From an uncultured bacterium (GTDB taxonomy: Bacteria; Cyanobacteriota; Vampirovibrionia; Gastranaerophilales; Gastranaerophilaceae), in contig CASFGO010000030.1 of assembly GCA_949294335.1 (NCBI GenBank), positions 1-64,000 on the forward strand: 64,000 nucleotides of DNA, given 5' to 3'. Shown one piece after another: positions 16,502-26,035 of this stretch (the first letter of the stretch is position 1; every line of letters begins with the position of its first letter). Under the pieces are notes generated by a model that was given only the letters and a program-made list of their open reading frames with translations, ran no database searches and was not told where the DNA came from. Made by a program: the position numbers and the translations under genes.

Positions 16502-17281
16502 TTATAATTTTATTTTTTCTCCATCTTTAGGGACTAATATTTTTTGAATATTATTTATCTTAATAAATTCTTTTAAATCATTTCTAGTCACTGTTAGATG
16601 ACTAACTGTATCCATATGACTTGCAATAACAGTAGAATCTGGATAATCTTGAATAAACTCTTTTAAATCTTGTTTATTCATAATAAGTTTTTCACCATTT
16701 ATTACAGATGCACCACACAAATTTAAAACTACAATGTCAGGTAAAAACTTATCCATTGTATCCTTAACTTCATCACAATAAATTGTATCTCCTGCGACAT
16801 ATAAAGTTTTTTCATTACTATTCTTAAATATCACTCCCATCGCATCATATGGCATACCGATTTTATCACATATAGGTTTTATAATTTCTCTTCTTCCATG
16901 TTGGCAAGGAGTTTTATATAACATAACATTTTTATAATCAAATCCGTCAGATGATAAAATTTCAACATTTTTAAACCCTTTGGAAACTAAATAATTTTTA
17001 TCAAATTCTGCTTGAACAAATATTAATTTGTCTTTATCAATAGCTTCTTCTGCATAAATATCCCAATGATCAGGATGAATATGAGTTAATATTACAACGT
17101 CAACATCAACAATTTCATTGATACTCATTGGTAATTCAACTCTTGGTTGGCGGATTTCAGAATTTATCGCAGTATCAAACCCTAGCATATAATCTTTTGG
17201 TCCAAGCCAAGGATCTATTAAAAATTTAATGTTATTATATTCAACAATTATTGTCGCATTTCTTATTTGAGTAATTTCCAT
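16502..17281 (-). CDS. Metallo-beta-lactamase-fold hydrolase
   Basis: This product of about 259 residues has the MBL-fold metal site VILTHIHPDHWD (HxHxDH), a second ligand in AGDTIYCDEV, and further His in ASHMDTVSH. The start ITQIRNATIIVEYNNIKFLIDPWL is typical of the UlaG/YtnP-like branch that acts on small metabolites. The ATG at 17281 is chosen because AAGGAGGT sits about 8 bases upstream; an extension to 17323 is possible but unlikely. It is divergently transcribed from an HxlR regulator, which probably controls it. The substrate is unknown. Confidence 0.85.
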   Translation of the reverse strand: MEITQIRNATIIVEYNNIKFLIDPWLGPKDYMLGFDTAINSEIRQPRVELPMSINEIVDVDVVILTHIHPDHWDIYAEEAIDKDKLIFVQAEFDKNYLVSKGFKNVEILSSDGFDYKNVMLYKTPCQHGRREIIKPICDKIGMPYDAMGVIFKNSNEKTLYVAGDTIYCDEVKDTMDKFLPDIVVLNLCGASVINGEKLIMNKQDLKEFIQDYPDSTVIASHMDTVSHLTVTRNDLKEFIKINNIQKILVPKDGEKIKL

Positions 17282-17344
17282 TTTGATTACCTCCTTAACA
17301 AAGTTCTTTAATTTTAAACACATATTTTCTTTTTATCAAGAATG

Positions 17345-17381
17345 TACTTTTTTGTATAATACTTACTTTTTTATATAATAG
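17345..17381. promoter_or_regulatory. Tandem direct repeats in the MBL/HxlR divergent promoter
   Basis: Two adjacent 18-bp repeats (17345-17362 and 17364-17381) share TACTTTTTT then TATAATA and match at 16 of 18 positions by eye. The right copy supplies a TATAAT at 17373-17378 suitable for the HxlR gene. Direct-repeat sites overlapping a promoter are what one would expect for autoregulation by an HxlR protein, although the binding is not shown. Confidence 0.5.
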
Positions 17382-17409
17382 TATATATAAGGTAACTTAA
17401 GGAGTTTTT

Positions 17410-17784
17410 ATGGTAAAGGATACAAAAAAAGGATATCAATGCCCATTAGAAGCTACAATGAATATTATTGGCGGGAAATACAAAGGAATAATTATAGGAC
17501 ATTTAATTAATAAAACTCTAAGATATAACGAGTTACAAAAATTAATTCCACAAGCAACTCCTAAAATGCTTATACAACAACTAAAAGAATTAGAAGCTGA
17601 TGGAATAATTAATAGAAAACTTTACCCAGTAGTTCCTCCTAAAACCGAATACTCATTATCAAAAAGGGGTGAAACCTTGATTCCTATTATTACAGAATTA
17701 AACATATGGGGGATTAACTATTTAAAAGAAGAAAATATTCCATGTAAATATCTTGAAAAAACCAATAAAAAAAATAATGACTAA
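17410..17784 (+). CDS. HxlR-family winged-helix regulator
   Basis: This 124-residue protein fits the HxlR family: CPLEATMNIIGGKYKGIIIGHL at the start, with the conserved cysteine near residue 11. It is followed by LRYNELQKLIPQATPKMLIQQLKELEADGIINRKLYPVVPPKTEYSLSKRGETLIPII, the recognition helix and wing. Many HxlR proteins sense reactive electrophiles through this cysteine. The ribosome site AAGGAG is good. It is divergent to the MBL hydrolase with the repeats at 17345 between them, so it probably regulates that gene and itself. Confidence 0.9.
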   Translation: MVKDTKKGYQCPLEATMNIIGGKYKGIIIGHLINKTLRYNELQKLIPQATPKMLIQQLKELEADGIINRKLYPVVPPKTEYSLSKRGETLIPIITELNIWGINYLKEENIPCKYLEKTNKKNND

Positions 17785-17810
17785 ATTATAGGTTAATTAC
17801 CTATTTATCT

Positions 17811-19904
17811 CTAAGATTCAGGTTCTTTAAGAACTTCTTCCCAATGTTTCATGCTGTCCATTATCGGATTAGCTTCTGCATAAGCTTCCTCTCTTGGTTT
17901 CAAACCTTTTGCAACCATCATGCCAGCCTTTGCGTTTACTGCCATACCTACAAGTTCTGGCATGTTCATAACAGGAGCTTTTTCGGTAATTAAATTATCG
18001 TGGTATCTATCATTATAATCTTCTGAAACTCTTGCTTTCCAAGTATCTGAACTATTATCTCTAGGGTTATATGTCTTATCAATAGCCAACCAATCAGAGA
18101 AAGTAACTTGAATATTTTGAGTTCCACGCATTAATTCAGCATACTTTGCTTTTAATCTTTTTCTTGGATTATTTTGAATATCAGATATCATTCTATCTTT
18201 TTCATCAGCTTTTTTAGGATCTGGGTTTAGGTATCCACCTAAATATGCAGGCATCCAACCATATCCACCACCATTTGAATCATATATCCATCCCTGATTT
18301 AGATATTTAAATGTTGGCATATTATCATGAGAACCTATCAAGCTCCAATCAGGTTTTTGGACTGATTGTTCCCAAATCTCTTTTCCTTCAGCATTTTTCT
18401 TGATTTCACCTGTTTTTTTATCTCTAACAGGAGCCCAATCAAAACATAATTCTTGAGTTCTTCCTCCTGTTGGTAATATTATTCCAGGAAGTTGCTCTTC
18501 ACGTTCAAATACTTGCTTGAATGCATCAGTTTGTTCACCTAAATTTTCCCAAACAACTTCTTTGGGATTTATACCATTTTCTTTTAATGCAGGAATAACA
18601 ATATTATGTAAAACTTTCAAATAATTTCCATCAGAATCTACCTCAGGCTTAGATGATAAATTCCCACCGTTTAATTTACCCCTATCTGCGATAGAATAAC
18701 TTTGCCCGTTATCTACGGCTGTAATCATATGTACAGTATCAGCTTTGTATACATATGGATCAACAAGTCCCATAACATTGTCTACACGAACATTTTCAAC
18801 ATTTTCTGTTGCTTTTAATACTTTATTATATAAAAGCTTGCCTGATTCACCTAAAGAACCATCCTCATTAAATAATTTGTCAGGATCAGGAAGCGGATTA
18901 CCCCAAATTTGAGGAGAATTACAAGGACCGCCAAATTCGGCACCTATTTTCCAACCAGACTTAAAAGCATCTTCATGAGCCCATTCGTCGGCATAAGAAA
19001 ATCCTACTAATAAATCTCCAATATATTTTATACCATCTTTTTCTCTTTCAGCTTTGTCTGCTTTTTCTTGCTTATCAATTAAAAATTGAGTAAACATATA
19101 CTCATTAATATCATCTTTTGAACGTTGTTTAATCAATTCATATCTATCATTTGCTTTTACATTATTTTTTTTCTGAGTTATCAAATGTTTATCTATTGGA
19201 TTATCCCAATTGTGAAAATTATCTGTACCATGGATATCAGATAAAACATGGAATATAGCATACTTTTCTATCCAATTTTTATTGTTTTCTTTAAAATTAT
19301 CAAATTCTTTGTTTAATTTTTGAGCATTAATATCACCTTTAGCTAATTTTGACTCATAATTTTCATAAGCTTTATGAGTTAAGATTCTTGAAACCTCTTT
19401 TGCTTCGTCAAAATCAGACATTTCATAAGATTTGCCAGATTTTTTAGGTTTAATATTAATCTCATCAATATCTTTTTTAGATAAAATATTTGCATATTTA
19501 TCTGTAGTCATTTCACCATAATCAAGGAATAAAGGATTTTTAGCATAAATAGATGCACGGTATGGGGAATTATCGCCTTTGCAAAGCTCACCATTTGGAC
19601 CTAATTGAATACAATTAAATCCATGCATTTTAGCAGTTTTATTAAAATCTCTTTGTCTATATGGAGTTCCAATATAATGATTTCTTATTAATGGAGCATT
19701 ATTGTGTGTATTTTTAGCACCATCTTTTGAATCAGGATAAACAGAACCATGAATAATTAAAGCACGATTTTTAATCCCTAAATAATTAAAAGCCTTGTTC
19801 ATATCAGCTTCCATTTTAGGTTTTTCATCTTCTTTAAGCTTGCGCTTAAAGTTTAGATTAGAAGAACACACACGGTTACTATAGTTAAAAATTCCTAATT
19901 CCAT
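17811..19904 (-). CDS. malQ: 4-alpha-glucanotransferase-like GH77 protein (diverged)
   Basis: This 697-residue protein fits GH77 amylomaltase/disproportionating enzyme. An early block has SPYRASIYAKNPLFLDYGE. The middle has IKYIGDLLVGFSYADEWAHEDAF and WGNPLPDPDKLF. The candidate nucleophile Asp lies in NVRVDNVMGL, the acid/base Glu in VVWENLGEQTD and the third Asp in IGSHDNMPT. Typical MalQ has DH at the nucleophile; here it is DN, and the protein is longer than usual with long Lys/Asp-rich inserts. It would rearrange alpha-1,4-glucans such as glycogen. It stands alone, with no other glycogen gene nearby. Confidence 0.72.
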   Translation of the reverse strand: MELGIFNYSNRVCSSNLNFKRKLKEDEKPKMEADMNKAFNYLGIKNRALIIHGSVYPDSKDGAKNTHNNAPLIRNHYIGTPYRQRDFNKTAKMHGFNCIQLGPNGELCKGDNSPYRASIYAKNPLFLDYGEMTTDKYANILSKKDIDEINIKPKKSGKSYEMSDFDEAKEVSRILTHKAYENYESKLAKGDINAQKLNKEFDNFKENNKNWIEKYAIFHVLSDIHGTDNFHNWDNPIDKHLITQKKNNVKANDRYELIKQRSKDDINEYMFTQFLIDKQEKADKAEREKDGIKYIGDLLVGFSYADEWAHEDAFKSGWKIGAEFGGPCNSPQIWGNPLPDPDKLFNEDGSLGESGKLLYNKVLKATENVENVRVDNVMGLVDPYVYKADTVHMITAVDNGQSYSIADRGKLNGGNLSSKPEVDSDGNYLKVLHNIVIPALKENGINPKEVVWENLGEQTDAFKQVFEREEQLPGIILPTGGRTQELCFDWAPVRDKKTGEIKKNAEGKEIWEQSVQKPDWSLIGSHDNMPTFKYLNQGWIYDSNGGGYGWMPAYLGGYLNPDPKKADEKDRMISDIQNNPRKRLKAKYAELMRGTQNIQVTFSDWLAIDKTYNPRDNSSDTWKARVSEDYNDRYHDNLITEKAPVMNMPELVGMAVNAKAGMMVAKGLKPREEAYAEANPIMDSMKHWEEVLKEPES

Positions 19905-20053
19905 ACTAATATAATGACAAAATGTATTTTTTTTTGCTACTATATGAAGAATTATTTACAATAAGAATCATTTGAAAATCTTTTACATTTTCTCAATTTT
20001 GATATAAAATAAAGTAAAGTTAACGGGAAGTAATTATAAGGAGAGATTTGAAT

Positions 20054-21424
20054 ATGGAACGTCAAAGACCTAAAGAACAGGATATGATAGAACGCAGAAA
20101 GAATTTTGATGCAGTAGAAGAGAATTTAACACCAGAACAAGCAAAACTAGAAGCATCAAGATGTTTGAATTGTAAAAACCCAAGATGCGTACAAGGTTGC
20201 CCTGTAAATATTCAAATCCCACAATTCATACAAGCAATCAAAGAAGATAACTTAGACAAAGCAGGCGAAATCATCCGTCAGACAAGTATGTTACCATCAG
20301 TTTGTGGTAGAGTTTGTCCTCAAGAAAGACAATGCGAAGGCAAATGCGTTTTAGGCATTAAAGGCGAAGCAGTTGCAATAGGAGCTTTAGAAAGATACGT
20401 TGGTGATAACACAAGACCGGAAAAAGCAGAAATTACACCTTCAGGCAAAAAAGTTGCCGTAATCGGTTCAGGTTGTGCAGGTATAACAGCTGCAGCTGAC
20501 CTTAGAAAAGCAGGACACGAAGTTGTTGTATTTGAAGCATTACACAAATTCGGTGGCGTTTTAAGATATGGTATCCCACCATTCAGATTACCAAGAGTTG
20601 TTTTAGATAGAGAAATTGATTCTCTAAAAGAAATGGGTGTTGAATTCAAGAAAAATGTTATCGTTGGTAAGTCTATTACTATCAAACAATTAGAAGAAGA
20701 CGGCTTTGATGCAATATTTATTTGCTCAGGTGCAGGTCTTCCTAAGATGATGAATATTCCAGGAGAAAACTTAAATGGTGTATTCTCAGCAAACGAATTC
20801 TTAACTCGTGTAAACTTAATGCAAGCTAACGATGAAAACACTCCAACTCCATTAAAAGTTGGTAAAAAAGTTGCTGTAATCGGTGGCGGAAACGTTGCAA
20901 TGGATGCTGCAAGAACAGCCGTTAGAGTAGGATTTGAAGAAGTTTACATTGTATATAGACGTACAGAAAAAGAACTTCCTGCAAGATTAGAAGAAATCAG
21001 ACACGCAAAAGAAGAAGGCGTAATCTTCAAATTCTTACACGCACCTTCTGAAATCCTTGATAATGAAGGATATGTTGCAGGCATGAAATTTGAGATAATG
21101 GAATTAGGCGAACCTGATGAATCAGGCAGATGCAAACCTGTTGGAACTGGCAAGTTTGAAACATTAGATGTTGATTCAGTAATCGTAGCTTTAGGTACAG
21201 GCCCTAACCCTATTATTCAAAAATCATCAGAAGCTGATGGAATTAATTTTGAAACAGATAGACGTGGATATTTCACAGTTGATGAAGAAACAAGAGAAAC
21301 ATCTATTCCTAAGATTTACGCAGGTGGTGACGTTGCTCCAGTTGGAACATCAAACGCAATTAACGCAATGGGCGCAGGTAAAAAAGCAGCAAAGGCTATT
21401 AATGAATATCTTGCAACAAAATAA
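20054..21424 (+). CDS. gltD: NADPH-dependent glutamate synthase, small-subunit type
   Basis: This product of about 456 residues has an N-terminal Fe-S helical domain (CLNCKNPRCVQGCPVNIQIP and CGRVCPQERQCEGKCVLG) and then two Rossmann folds: VAVIGSGCAGITAAADLRKAGHEVVVFEA for FAD and VAVIGGGNVAMDAARTAVRVG for NADPH. It ends with YAGGDVAPVGTSNAINAMGAGKKAA. This is the form that in many anaerobes works as a homotetramer; an NfnB/SudA-like role cannot be excluded without a partner, and no large subunit is nearby. The ATG at 20054 has AAGGAGAG about 9 bases upstream and is preferred over the TTG at 20048. Confidence 0.88.
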   Translation: MERQRPKEQDMIERRKNFDAVEENLTPEQAKLEASRCLNCKNPRCVQGCPVNIQIPQFIQAIKEDNLDKAGEIIRQTSMLPSVCGRVCPQERQCEGKCVLGIKGEAVAIGALERYVGDNTRPEKAEITPSGKKVAVIGSGCAGITAAADLRKAGHEVVVFEALHKFGGVLRYGIPPFRLPRVVLDREIDSLKEMGVEFKKNVIVGKSITIKQLEEDGFDAIFICSGAGLPKMMNIPGENLNGVFSANEFLTRVNLMQANDENTPTPLKVGKKVAVIGGGNVAMDAARTAVRVGFEEVYIVYRRTEKELPARLEEIRHAKEEGVIFKFLHAPSEILDNEGYVAGMKFEIMELGEPDESGRCKPVGTGKFETLDVDSVIVALGTGPNPIIQKSSEADGINFETDRRGYFTVDEETRETSIPKIYAGGDVAPVGTSNAINAMGAGKKAAKAINEYLATK

Positions 21425-22352
21425 TAATAAAAAATTATTTATAACATTTCTTATACAGGCATTATTTTTAATGCCTGTATTTGGTATAGACCTAGATTAC
21501 ACAGTAGATGATGCGATAAGAAAAAATTATAATGTTAATCAGATTAACAACATAGGCGGAAATAATTCTAATAAGAATGTTTCAAAGCCAACCAAAACAA
21601 CACAACAACCTGTTCAAAAAACAACAGTATCTGAACCTTTACCAAAACTCCCTGCATTACCTAAAAATGCTAGTGGCTCATCTAGTTCTAATACAAGTAC
21701 AATTAAATCACAACCGATAAAAACATATACTCAAAAACCAATAAAGAAAACGATTACAAAAACTAATAAAAAAGTTTTGCAACTAAGAAAAGGAATGGTT
21801 TTTGATATAGTAAATATTAATGCAATATCAGATAAACAAAGAGTTGGAACAAGTATTGTATTCAAATCAACAAAACCAATAAAAACAGCATATTATACAA
21901 TCCCAGAAGGGACAAAATTTGTCGGAGAAATTGTAGAATCACATACACCTCAGATTTCAGGAAACGGTGGATTAGTAAACTTATCAGTATGTTCAATTAT
22001 ATTTGGTGGAACATATCAACATATTGATACAAGAGTTATAAGAGTTGGAGGCAAAAAAGTTTTCTTTGAAGATATAAAAGGAAAACGTTCTTATTGGAAA
22101 AATACGGTTAATAAAGGGAAATGGGGGCGTAATACATTCCATAAGATGAACAAATTATCAGCAAATTTAGTTCAAGATAAAACAACTGTTATCCTTGCTC
22201 CATTCACTTTTGTATATGGATTAACCTTAGGAACAATCAGTACAGTTGCATCACCTGTTGTATCTATATTCTGCAAAGGTGGTTCTGTATATATTCCTGC
22301 TAATACTTCATTTCGAATAAAATTCGAAAAAGATGTAAAACTTTATTATTAA
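21402..22352 (+). CDS. Secreted protein of unknown function
   Basis: I do not recognise this protein of about 316 residues. It starts at an ATG overlapping the end of the glutamate synthase gene by 23 bases, with AAAGG upstream. A signal peptide (KKLFITFLIQALFLMPVFG) is followed by a Thr/Pro/Ser/Lys-rich linker of about 100 residues (TKTTQQPVQKTTV, KPIKKTITKTNKK). The globular C-terminal domain has GMVFDIVNINAISD, IPEGTKFVGEIVESHTPQ and GLTLGTISTVASP. The PEGTKFVGEIVESHTP part recalls beta-barrel domains of envelope proteins. It is probably anchored in, or secreted to, the periplasm. Confidence 0.65.
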   Translation: MNILQQNNNKKLFITFLIQALFLMPVFGIDLDYTVDDAIRKNYNVNQINNIGGNNSNKNVSKPTKTTQQPVQKTTVSEPLPKLPALPKNASGSSSSNTSTIKSQPIKTYTQKPIKKTITKTNKKVLQLRKGMVFDIVNINAISDKQRVGTSIVFKSTKPIKTAYYTIPEGTKFVGEIVESHTPQISGNGGLVNLSVCSIIFGGTYQHIDTRVIRVGGKKVFFEDIKGKRSYWKNTVNKGKWGRNTFHKMNKLSANLVQDKTTVILAPFTFVYGLTLGTISTVASPVVSIFCKGGSVYIPANTSFRIKFEKDVKLYY

Positions 22353-22417
22353 ATTAATGACTATATTTATTATTTAATATAATATTAAGTATAAATTACT
22401 AAAACAAGGAACTAAAA

Positions 22418-23116
22418 ATGCAAGACAAAATTAAACTTAATATTTTAGGTATTAAGATAAATATTAACAATCCATTATTAATAAAAAATAATTATATTAT
22501 TTTAAATAAAAATGGGAAATCAAAAAAAATTTACAAAGTCAAAGGGCTTAAAATTAAGTTTTATGGTTCCAATAACAGAATTGAATTTTTTGACAAAATT
22601 CCTAAAATGAAAAATGTAAAAATTGATTGTGGCTCTAATTCCACAATATCAATTAAGAAAACTGATTATAGAATAAAAAATTTATATATTAATGCAAGAG
22701 CAAAAAATGTTCAAGTTAATATAGATGAAGATTTTTCAATAGAATCAGGTAAATTTGATTTTCACGGAGAACCAAATATCAGTATTAATATAGGTAAAGA
22801 TTGTCAATTTGGCTCAAATATTCAGTTAGACCCTGCCGATGGACATACAATATATGATGAATATTCAAAAAATATGTTAAATTCTCCTAAAGACATTAAT
22901 ATTAATTCTCATGTATGGTTATGTGAAAATGTATCTATCTTAAAAGGAACAATAATTCCTGATAACTGTATTGTTGCAAAAGGCAGTATAGCAACTAGAA
23001 AATTTTCTGAAACAAACAAAGTTATTGCAGGTATACCTGCTAAAATAGTTGAAACAGAAAAATATAATTCAATTAACTGGTCAAGAGAAACAAATAAAAA
23101 CTATCAACAACCCTAA
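22418..23116 (+). CDS. Hexapeptide-repeat (left-handed beta-helix) acyltransferase
   Basis: This 232-residue protein has a beta-rich N-terminal half. From about residue 120 it has a left-handed beta-helix acyltransferase ending, with SINIGKDCQFGSNIQLDPADGHTIYD, ININSHVWLCENVSILKGTIIPDNCIVAKGS and VIAGIPAKIVE. The pattern matches sugar O-acetyltransferases of capsule and O-antigen loci. It starts the polysaccharide region and converges with the GT2 gene at 23113, overlapping its end by four bases. Substrate unknown. Confidence 0.8.
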   Translation: MQDKIKLNILGIKININNPLLIKNNYIILNKNGKSKKIYKVKGLKIKFYGSNNRIEFFDKIPKMKNVKIDCGSNSTISIKKTDYRIKNLYINARAKNVQVNIDEDFSIESGKFDFHGEPNISINIGKDCQFGSNIQLDPADGHTIYDEYSKNMLNSPKDININSHVWLCENVSILKGTIIPDNCIVAKGSIATRKFSETNKVIAGIPAKIVETEKYNSINWSRETNKNYQQP

Positions 23117-24096
23117 ACAAAAAAATTCCGTTTGTATTGAGTTTTAAAGAATTTTCTTAAGATATGAGCTGTTTCTCTAAAAATGACACCTAGATATGGG
23201 ATAATACATAATCTTGTCCATATACAACCTGCATCTTCATTTATTGCTTGCTCAATAAATTCTTCTAATGACATTGTAAAATCATGTCCCCAGAAATAGG
23301 CATTTTTAAGCTGTTTAAAGTTAATCAAATTATACATAAATATAGAATATATAGAATCATACATATATTGTTTAAAGAAATGATTAAAAGCGATTATTTC
23401 AGAATAACTAGGACTAACATCATGCCTGCCAACGTATGTTCTATATCTTAATAATTTTTTGCTTCTGAAAATTATTGCGCCATCATCTTCTTGCATTGTA
23501 TTTGCAGCAAAAGGCTTATCTCCAATACCACCAAACTGTCCATAATATGCCATATCAAATATATGTTCTCTTAAATTTTGTGTTTTATATATTGTTGGAG
23601 AAAAAGCGAAACGTTGCATACGATATAAATAATTAGCAAAAGTTTTCTTATCAGGACAGTAGTCAAATCTTTTTGATGCATCTTGCCAGTTATCATTTGT
23701 AGGATTTGACCAACCTTGATAATGAGTAGAAACAATAGATGTGTTAGGAAATTTGTTTATTGCAGAGATTGCATATTCTAAATAACTTGGATGCAAAACA
23801 TCTTCTGAATGGAACATCAAAACGTATTCTGTTTGAGTAAGCTCGATAGCTTTTTTAAAAGCTTCAACTTTGTTTTCAGTATCTCCATGCCAGTAATATT
23901 TAATATTAGGATGTTCTTTAGACATTTGATAAACCAAATCCCCTGTACCATCAGAACTAGCAATATCAATTACAGTTATTGAAATATCACCAATTGTTTG
24001 ATTAAGAATACTTGTGATAGATTCTTTTAAGAAATCTTTTTTATTACTCGTCAAAATAAATGCTTCAATATTTTCTTTTGTATACAACTTACTCAT
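23113..24096 (-). CDS. Glycosyltransferase family 2
   Basis: This 327-residue protein has the GT2 N-terminal fold: IEAFILTSNKKDFLKESITSILNQTIGDISITVIDIASSDGTG, then the nucleotide-sugar site EYVLMFHSEDVLHPSY in place of the usual DxD. The C-terminal part is specific and not recognised. It is the only minus-strand gene in the polysaccharide locus and converges with the acyltransferase gene at 22418. It probably transfers one sugar during repeat-unit or glycan assembly on the cytoplasmic side. Confidence 0.85.
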   Translation of the reverse strand: MSKLYTKENIEAFILTSNKKDFLKESITSILNQTIGDISITVIDIASSDGTGDLVYQMSKEHPNIKYYWHGDTENKVEAFKKAIELTQTEYVLMFHSEDVLHPSYLEYAISAINKFPNTSIVSTHYQGWSNPTNDNWQDASKRFDYCPDKKTFANYLYRMQRFAFSPTIYKTQNLREHIFDMAYYGQFGGIGDKPFAANTMQEDDGAIIFRSKKLLRYRTYVGRHDVSPSYSEIIAFNHFFKQYMYDSIYSIFMYNLINFKQLKNAYFWGHDFTMSLEEFIEQAINEDAGCIWTRLCIIPYLGVIFRETAHILRKFFKTQYKRNFFV

Positions 24097-24168
24097 AAAA
24101 ACCTCGCTTGTGTTTTATTATACCATCAAAATTTGTGATATAATTAATTTTGATTTTAGAGGCTAGTT

Positions 24169-24879
24169 ATGGATTTATTACTTGAGAATTTAAAACAAAA
24201 TTTTCATGCTATAGGATTAAAGGCAGAATTTGAGTCAGAAGGTGCGACTTATGAGGAAGTTTTAGCCCTAAAAAAACTATCTGATTTACCATTATCTTTA
24301 AAAATAGGTGGTTGTGGAGCTTTAAGAGATATTCAAGAAGCAAAAAAAATTGGAGTATCATCAATTGTAGCCCCAATGATAGAATCTAAGTATGCATTAA
24401 ATAAATTTGTCGAAACTGTCAGAAAAGTTTATTCAGAAGATGAAAAAATAAATTTATATATAAATATAGAAACAATTACAGGGTTCAATGCAATAGATGA
24501 AATAATTAATGATAGTGATTTTGCTTATATAAAAGGGATTGTGCTTGGTAGAAATGATTTAGCGGAATCTATGGGAATAGATGATGTTGAAGATAATAGA
24601 ATTTTTGAAATTGCAGAAGAAATTTCAAAAAAGATTAAAGATAAGGAGTTTGTTATTGGAGGGAAAATAACAGAAAAATCATTACCATTTATAAATAAAT
24701 TACCTGTAACGAAATTTGAAACCAGAAAAATAATTCTCGATAAAGATGCAGATATTGAAAGTATTAATAAATCAATAGAATTTGAAATTTTATGGATAAA
24801 AAATAAAAATATAAAATCGATAGAAGATTATAAACGTTTAGAAAATTTAGAAAAAAGAGGTGGAGCAATAAGTGCTTAA
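24169..24879 (+). CDS. HpcH/HpaI-type aldolase/lyase-like protein
   Basis: This 236-residue protein resembles the HpcH/HpaI and citrate-lyase beta TIM-barrel family: FHAIGLKAEFESEGATYEE, LSLKIGGCGALRDIQEAKKIGVSSIVAPMIESKYAL, INIETITGFNAIDEII and IKGIVLGRNDLAESMG, where the paired acidic residues bind the metal. Relatives occur in surface-glycan loci, where they may make or split a C3-containing sugar-acid precursor. The gene ends in an 8-base overlap with the HAD phosphatase at 24872, so the two probably act in one pathway, much as a lyase and phosphatase do in nonulosonate-like synthesis. That pathway is inference. Confidence 0.7.
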   Translation: MDLLLENLKQNFHAIGLKAEFESEGATYEEVLALKKLSDLPLSLKIGGCGALRDIQEAKKIGVSSIVAPMIESKYALNKFVETVRKVYSEDEKINLYINIETITGFNAIDEIINDSDFAYIKGIVLGRNDLAESMGIDDVEDNRIFEIAEEISKKIKDKEFVIGGKITEKSLPFINKLPVTKFETRKIILDKDADIESINKSIEFEILWIKNKNIKSIEDYKRLENLEKRGGAISA

Positions 24880-25528
24880 TAATTTTATATTTGATTTAGA
24901 CGGAACAATAATTAATTCTTCAAAGGAGGTAATGATTTGCTTTGAGAAAGCATTTGCAAAAGCGAATTATCCAATTGATAAATCACGTTTAACACATAAT
25001 ATAATTGGTCCTCCACTACCTGAAATAGTTAAACTTATAGCTCCTGAGATAGATAAAATTAATTTAGATAAAGTTGTAAACAATTTTCATCAAATATATG
25101 ATTACGATGAAAATGATATCAGCGAGATTTATGCAGGAATGTATGAATTCTTGTGTTCTCTAAAACAATCAGGCAAACGAATATTTATGGCGACATATAA
25201 GCCGGATTTTCCGACACAAAGAATAATAAAACAATTTAAATTAAATATGTTTGATGAGGTTTATACAATAGATAAATTTGGAGAAAATATAACAAAAGCC
25301 CAAATGATAAATATGATAATAGATAAGTATGATTTAAAAAAAGAAGAAACTGTAATGATAGGTGATGCTGCATCAGATGTCATCTCTGCAAGAGAAGCAG
25401 GAGTAAGAGGGATTGGTGTTTTATGGGGTTATGGAGAAGACAAGACCAATTTGATAAACAATTCTGATACAGTCGTAAAAACAATAAATGAGCTAGAAGA
25501 AAATATTTGTAAACTGATTAATATATAA
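24872..25528 (+). CDS. HAD-superfamily phosphatase (phosphoglycolate-phosphatase-like)
   Basis: This 218-residue protein starts at a GTG behind AGAGGTGGAG and has all HAD motifs: FIFDLDGTIINSSKEV (motif I nucleophile Asp), FMATYKPDFPTQ with Lys (motifs II and III) and VMIGDAASDVISAREAG (motif IV). An all-helical cap lies between. It overlaps the preceding aldolase-like gene and likely dephosphorylates the product or substrate of that enzyme. Confidence 0.88.
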   Translation: MLNNFIFDLDGTIINSSKEVMICFEKAFAKANYPIDKSRLTHNIIGPPLPEIVKLIAPEIDKINLDKVVNNFHQIYDYDENDISEIYAGMYEFLCSLKQSGKRIFMATYKPDFPTQRIIKQFKLNMFDEVYTIDKFGENITKAQMINMIIDKYDLKKEETVMIGDAASDVISAREAGVRGIGVLWGYGEDKTNLINNSDTVVKTINELEENICKLINI

Positions 25529-25630
25529 AATTCCAACCAAATACTAATAATAAATTTATGATATATTAAATTGTATTTTAATAAATTCCATGATAATATT
25601 TATCATATAAATTTTAATCAGGAGTAAGTT

Positions 25631-26035
25631 TTGGAATACAAATTAATAAACATGAAAGTCTTTGGCGATGAGAGAGGGAAATTAGTTTCACTAGAAGGTG
25701 GAATGAATATACCTTTTGATATCAAACGTGTTTATTATATTTTCGATACTTTACCTGATCAAGAACGTGGCAAACACGCACACAAAGAATTGGAACAAAT
25801 AATTGTTGCGATGGACGGAGCATGTCAATTTGTATTAGATGATGGCAATACAAGAGAAGAAGTTTGGTTGAACCGTCCTGACATTGGGTTATATATCGGG
25901 AAAAATATGTGGCGAGAAATGCAACATTTTTCTTACGGTTGCAAATTAATGGTATTAGCAAGCACACATTATGATGAAAAAGAATATATCAGGGATTATG
26001 ATGAATTCTTGAAAGAAGTTAAGGGTAAAAAGTGA
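25631..26035 (+). CDS. fdtA: dTDP-4-keto-6-deoxyhexose 3,4-ketoisomerase, FdtA/QdtA type (copy 1)
   Basis: This 134-residue cupin matches the FdtA/QdtA/WxcM family: [29 protein letters not shown], then [12 protein letters not shown] with the active-site His pair, and [34 protein letters not shown]. It converts dTDP-4-oxo-6-deoxyglucose to the 3-oxo isomer that the transaminase FdtB aminates. The TTG at 25631 is used because GGAG precedes it and it matches the ATG start of the second copy at 38600. By my count the two copies are about 94% identical in protein. Whether the product is the fuco or quinovo isomer cannot be told here. Confidence 0.9.
   Translation: MEYKLINMKVFGDERGKLVSLEGGMNIPFDIKRVYYIFDTLPDQERGKHAHKELEQIIVAMDGACQFVLDDGNTREEVWLNRPDIGLYIGKNMWREMQHFSYGCKLMVLASTHYDEKEYIRDYDEFLKEVKGKK

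Noticed and set aside
21237-21401. Extended start of the secreted protein inside the glutamate synthase gene
   Set aside because: The extension is merely another frame of the synthase gene; the ATG at 21402 has a ribosome site and places a signal peptide at the N-terminus.
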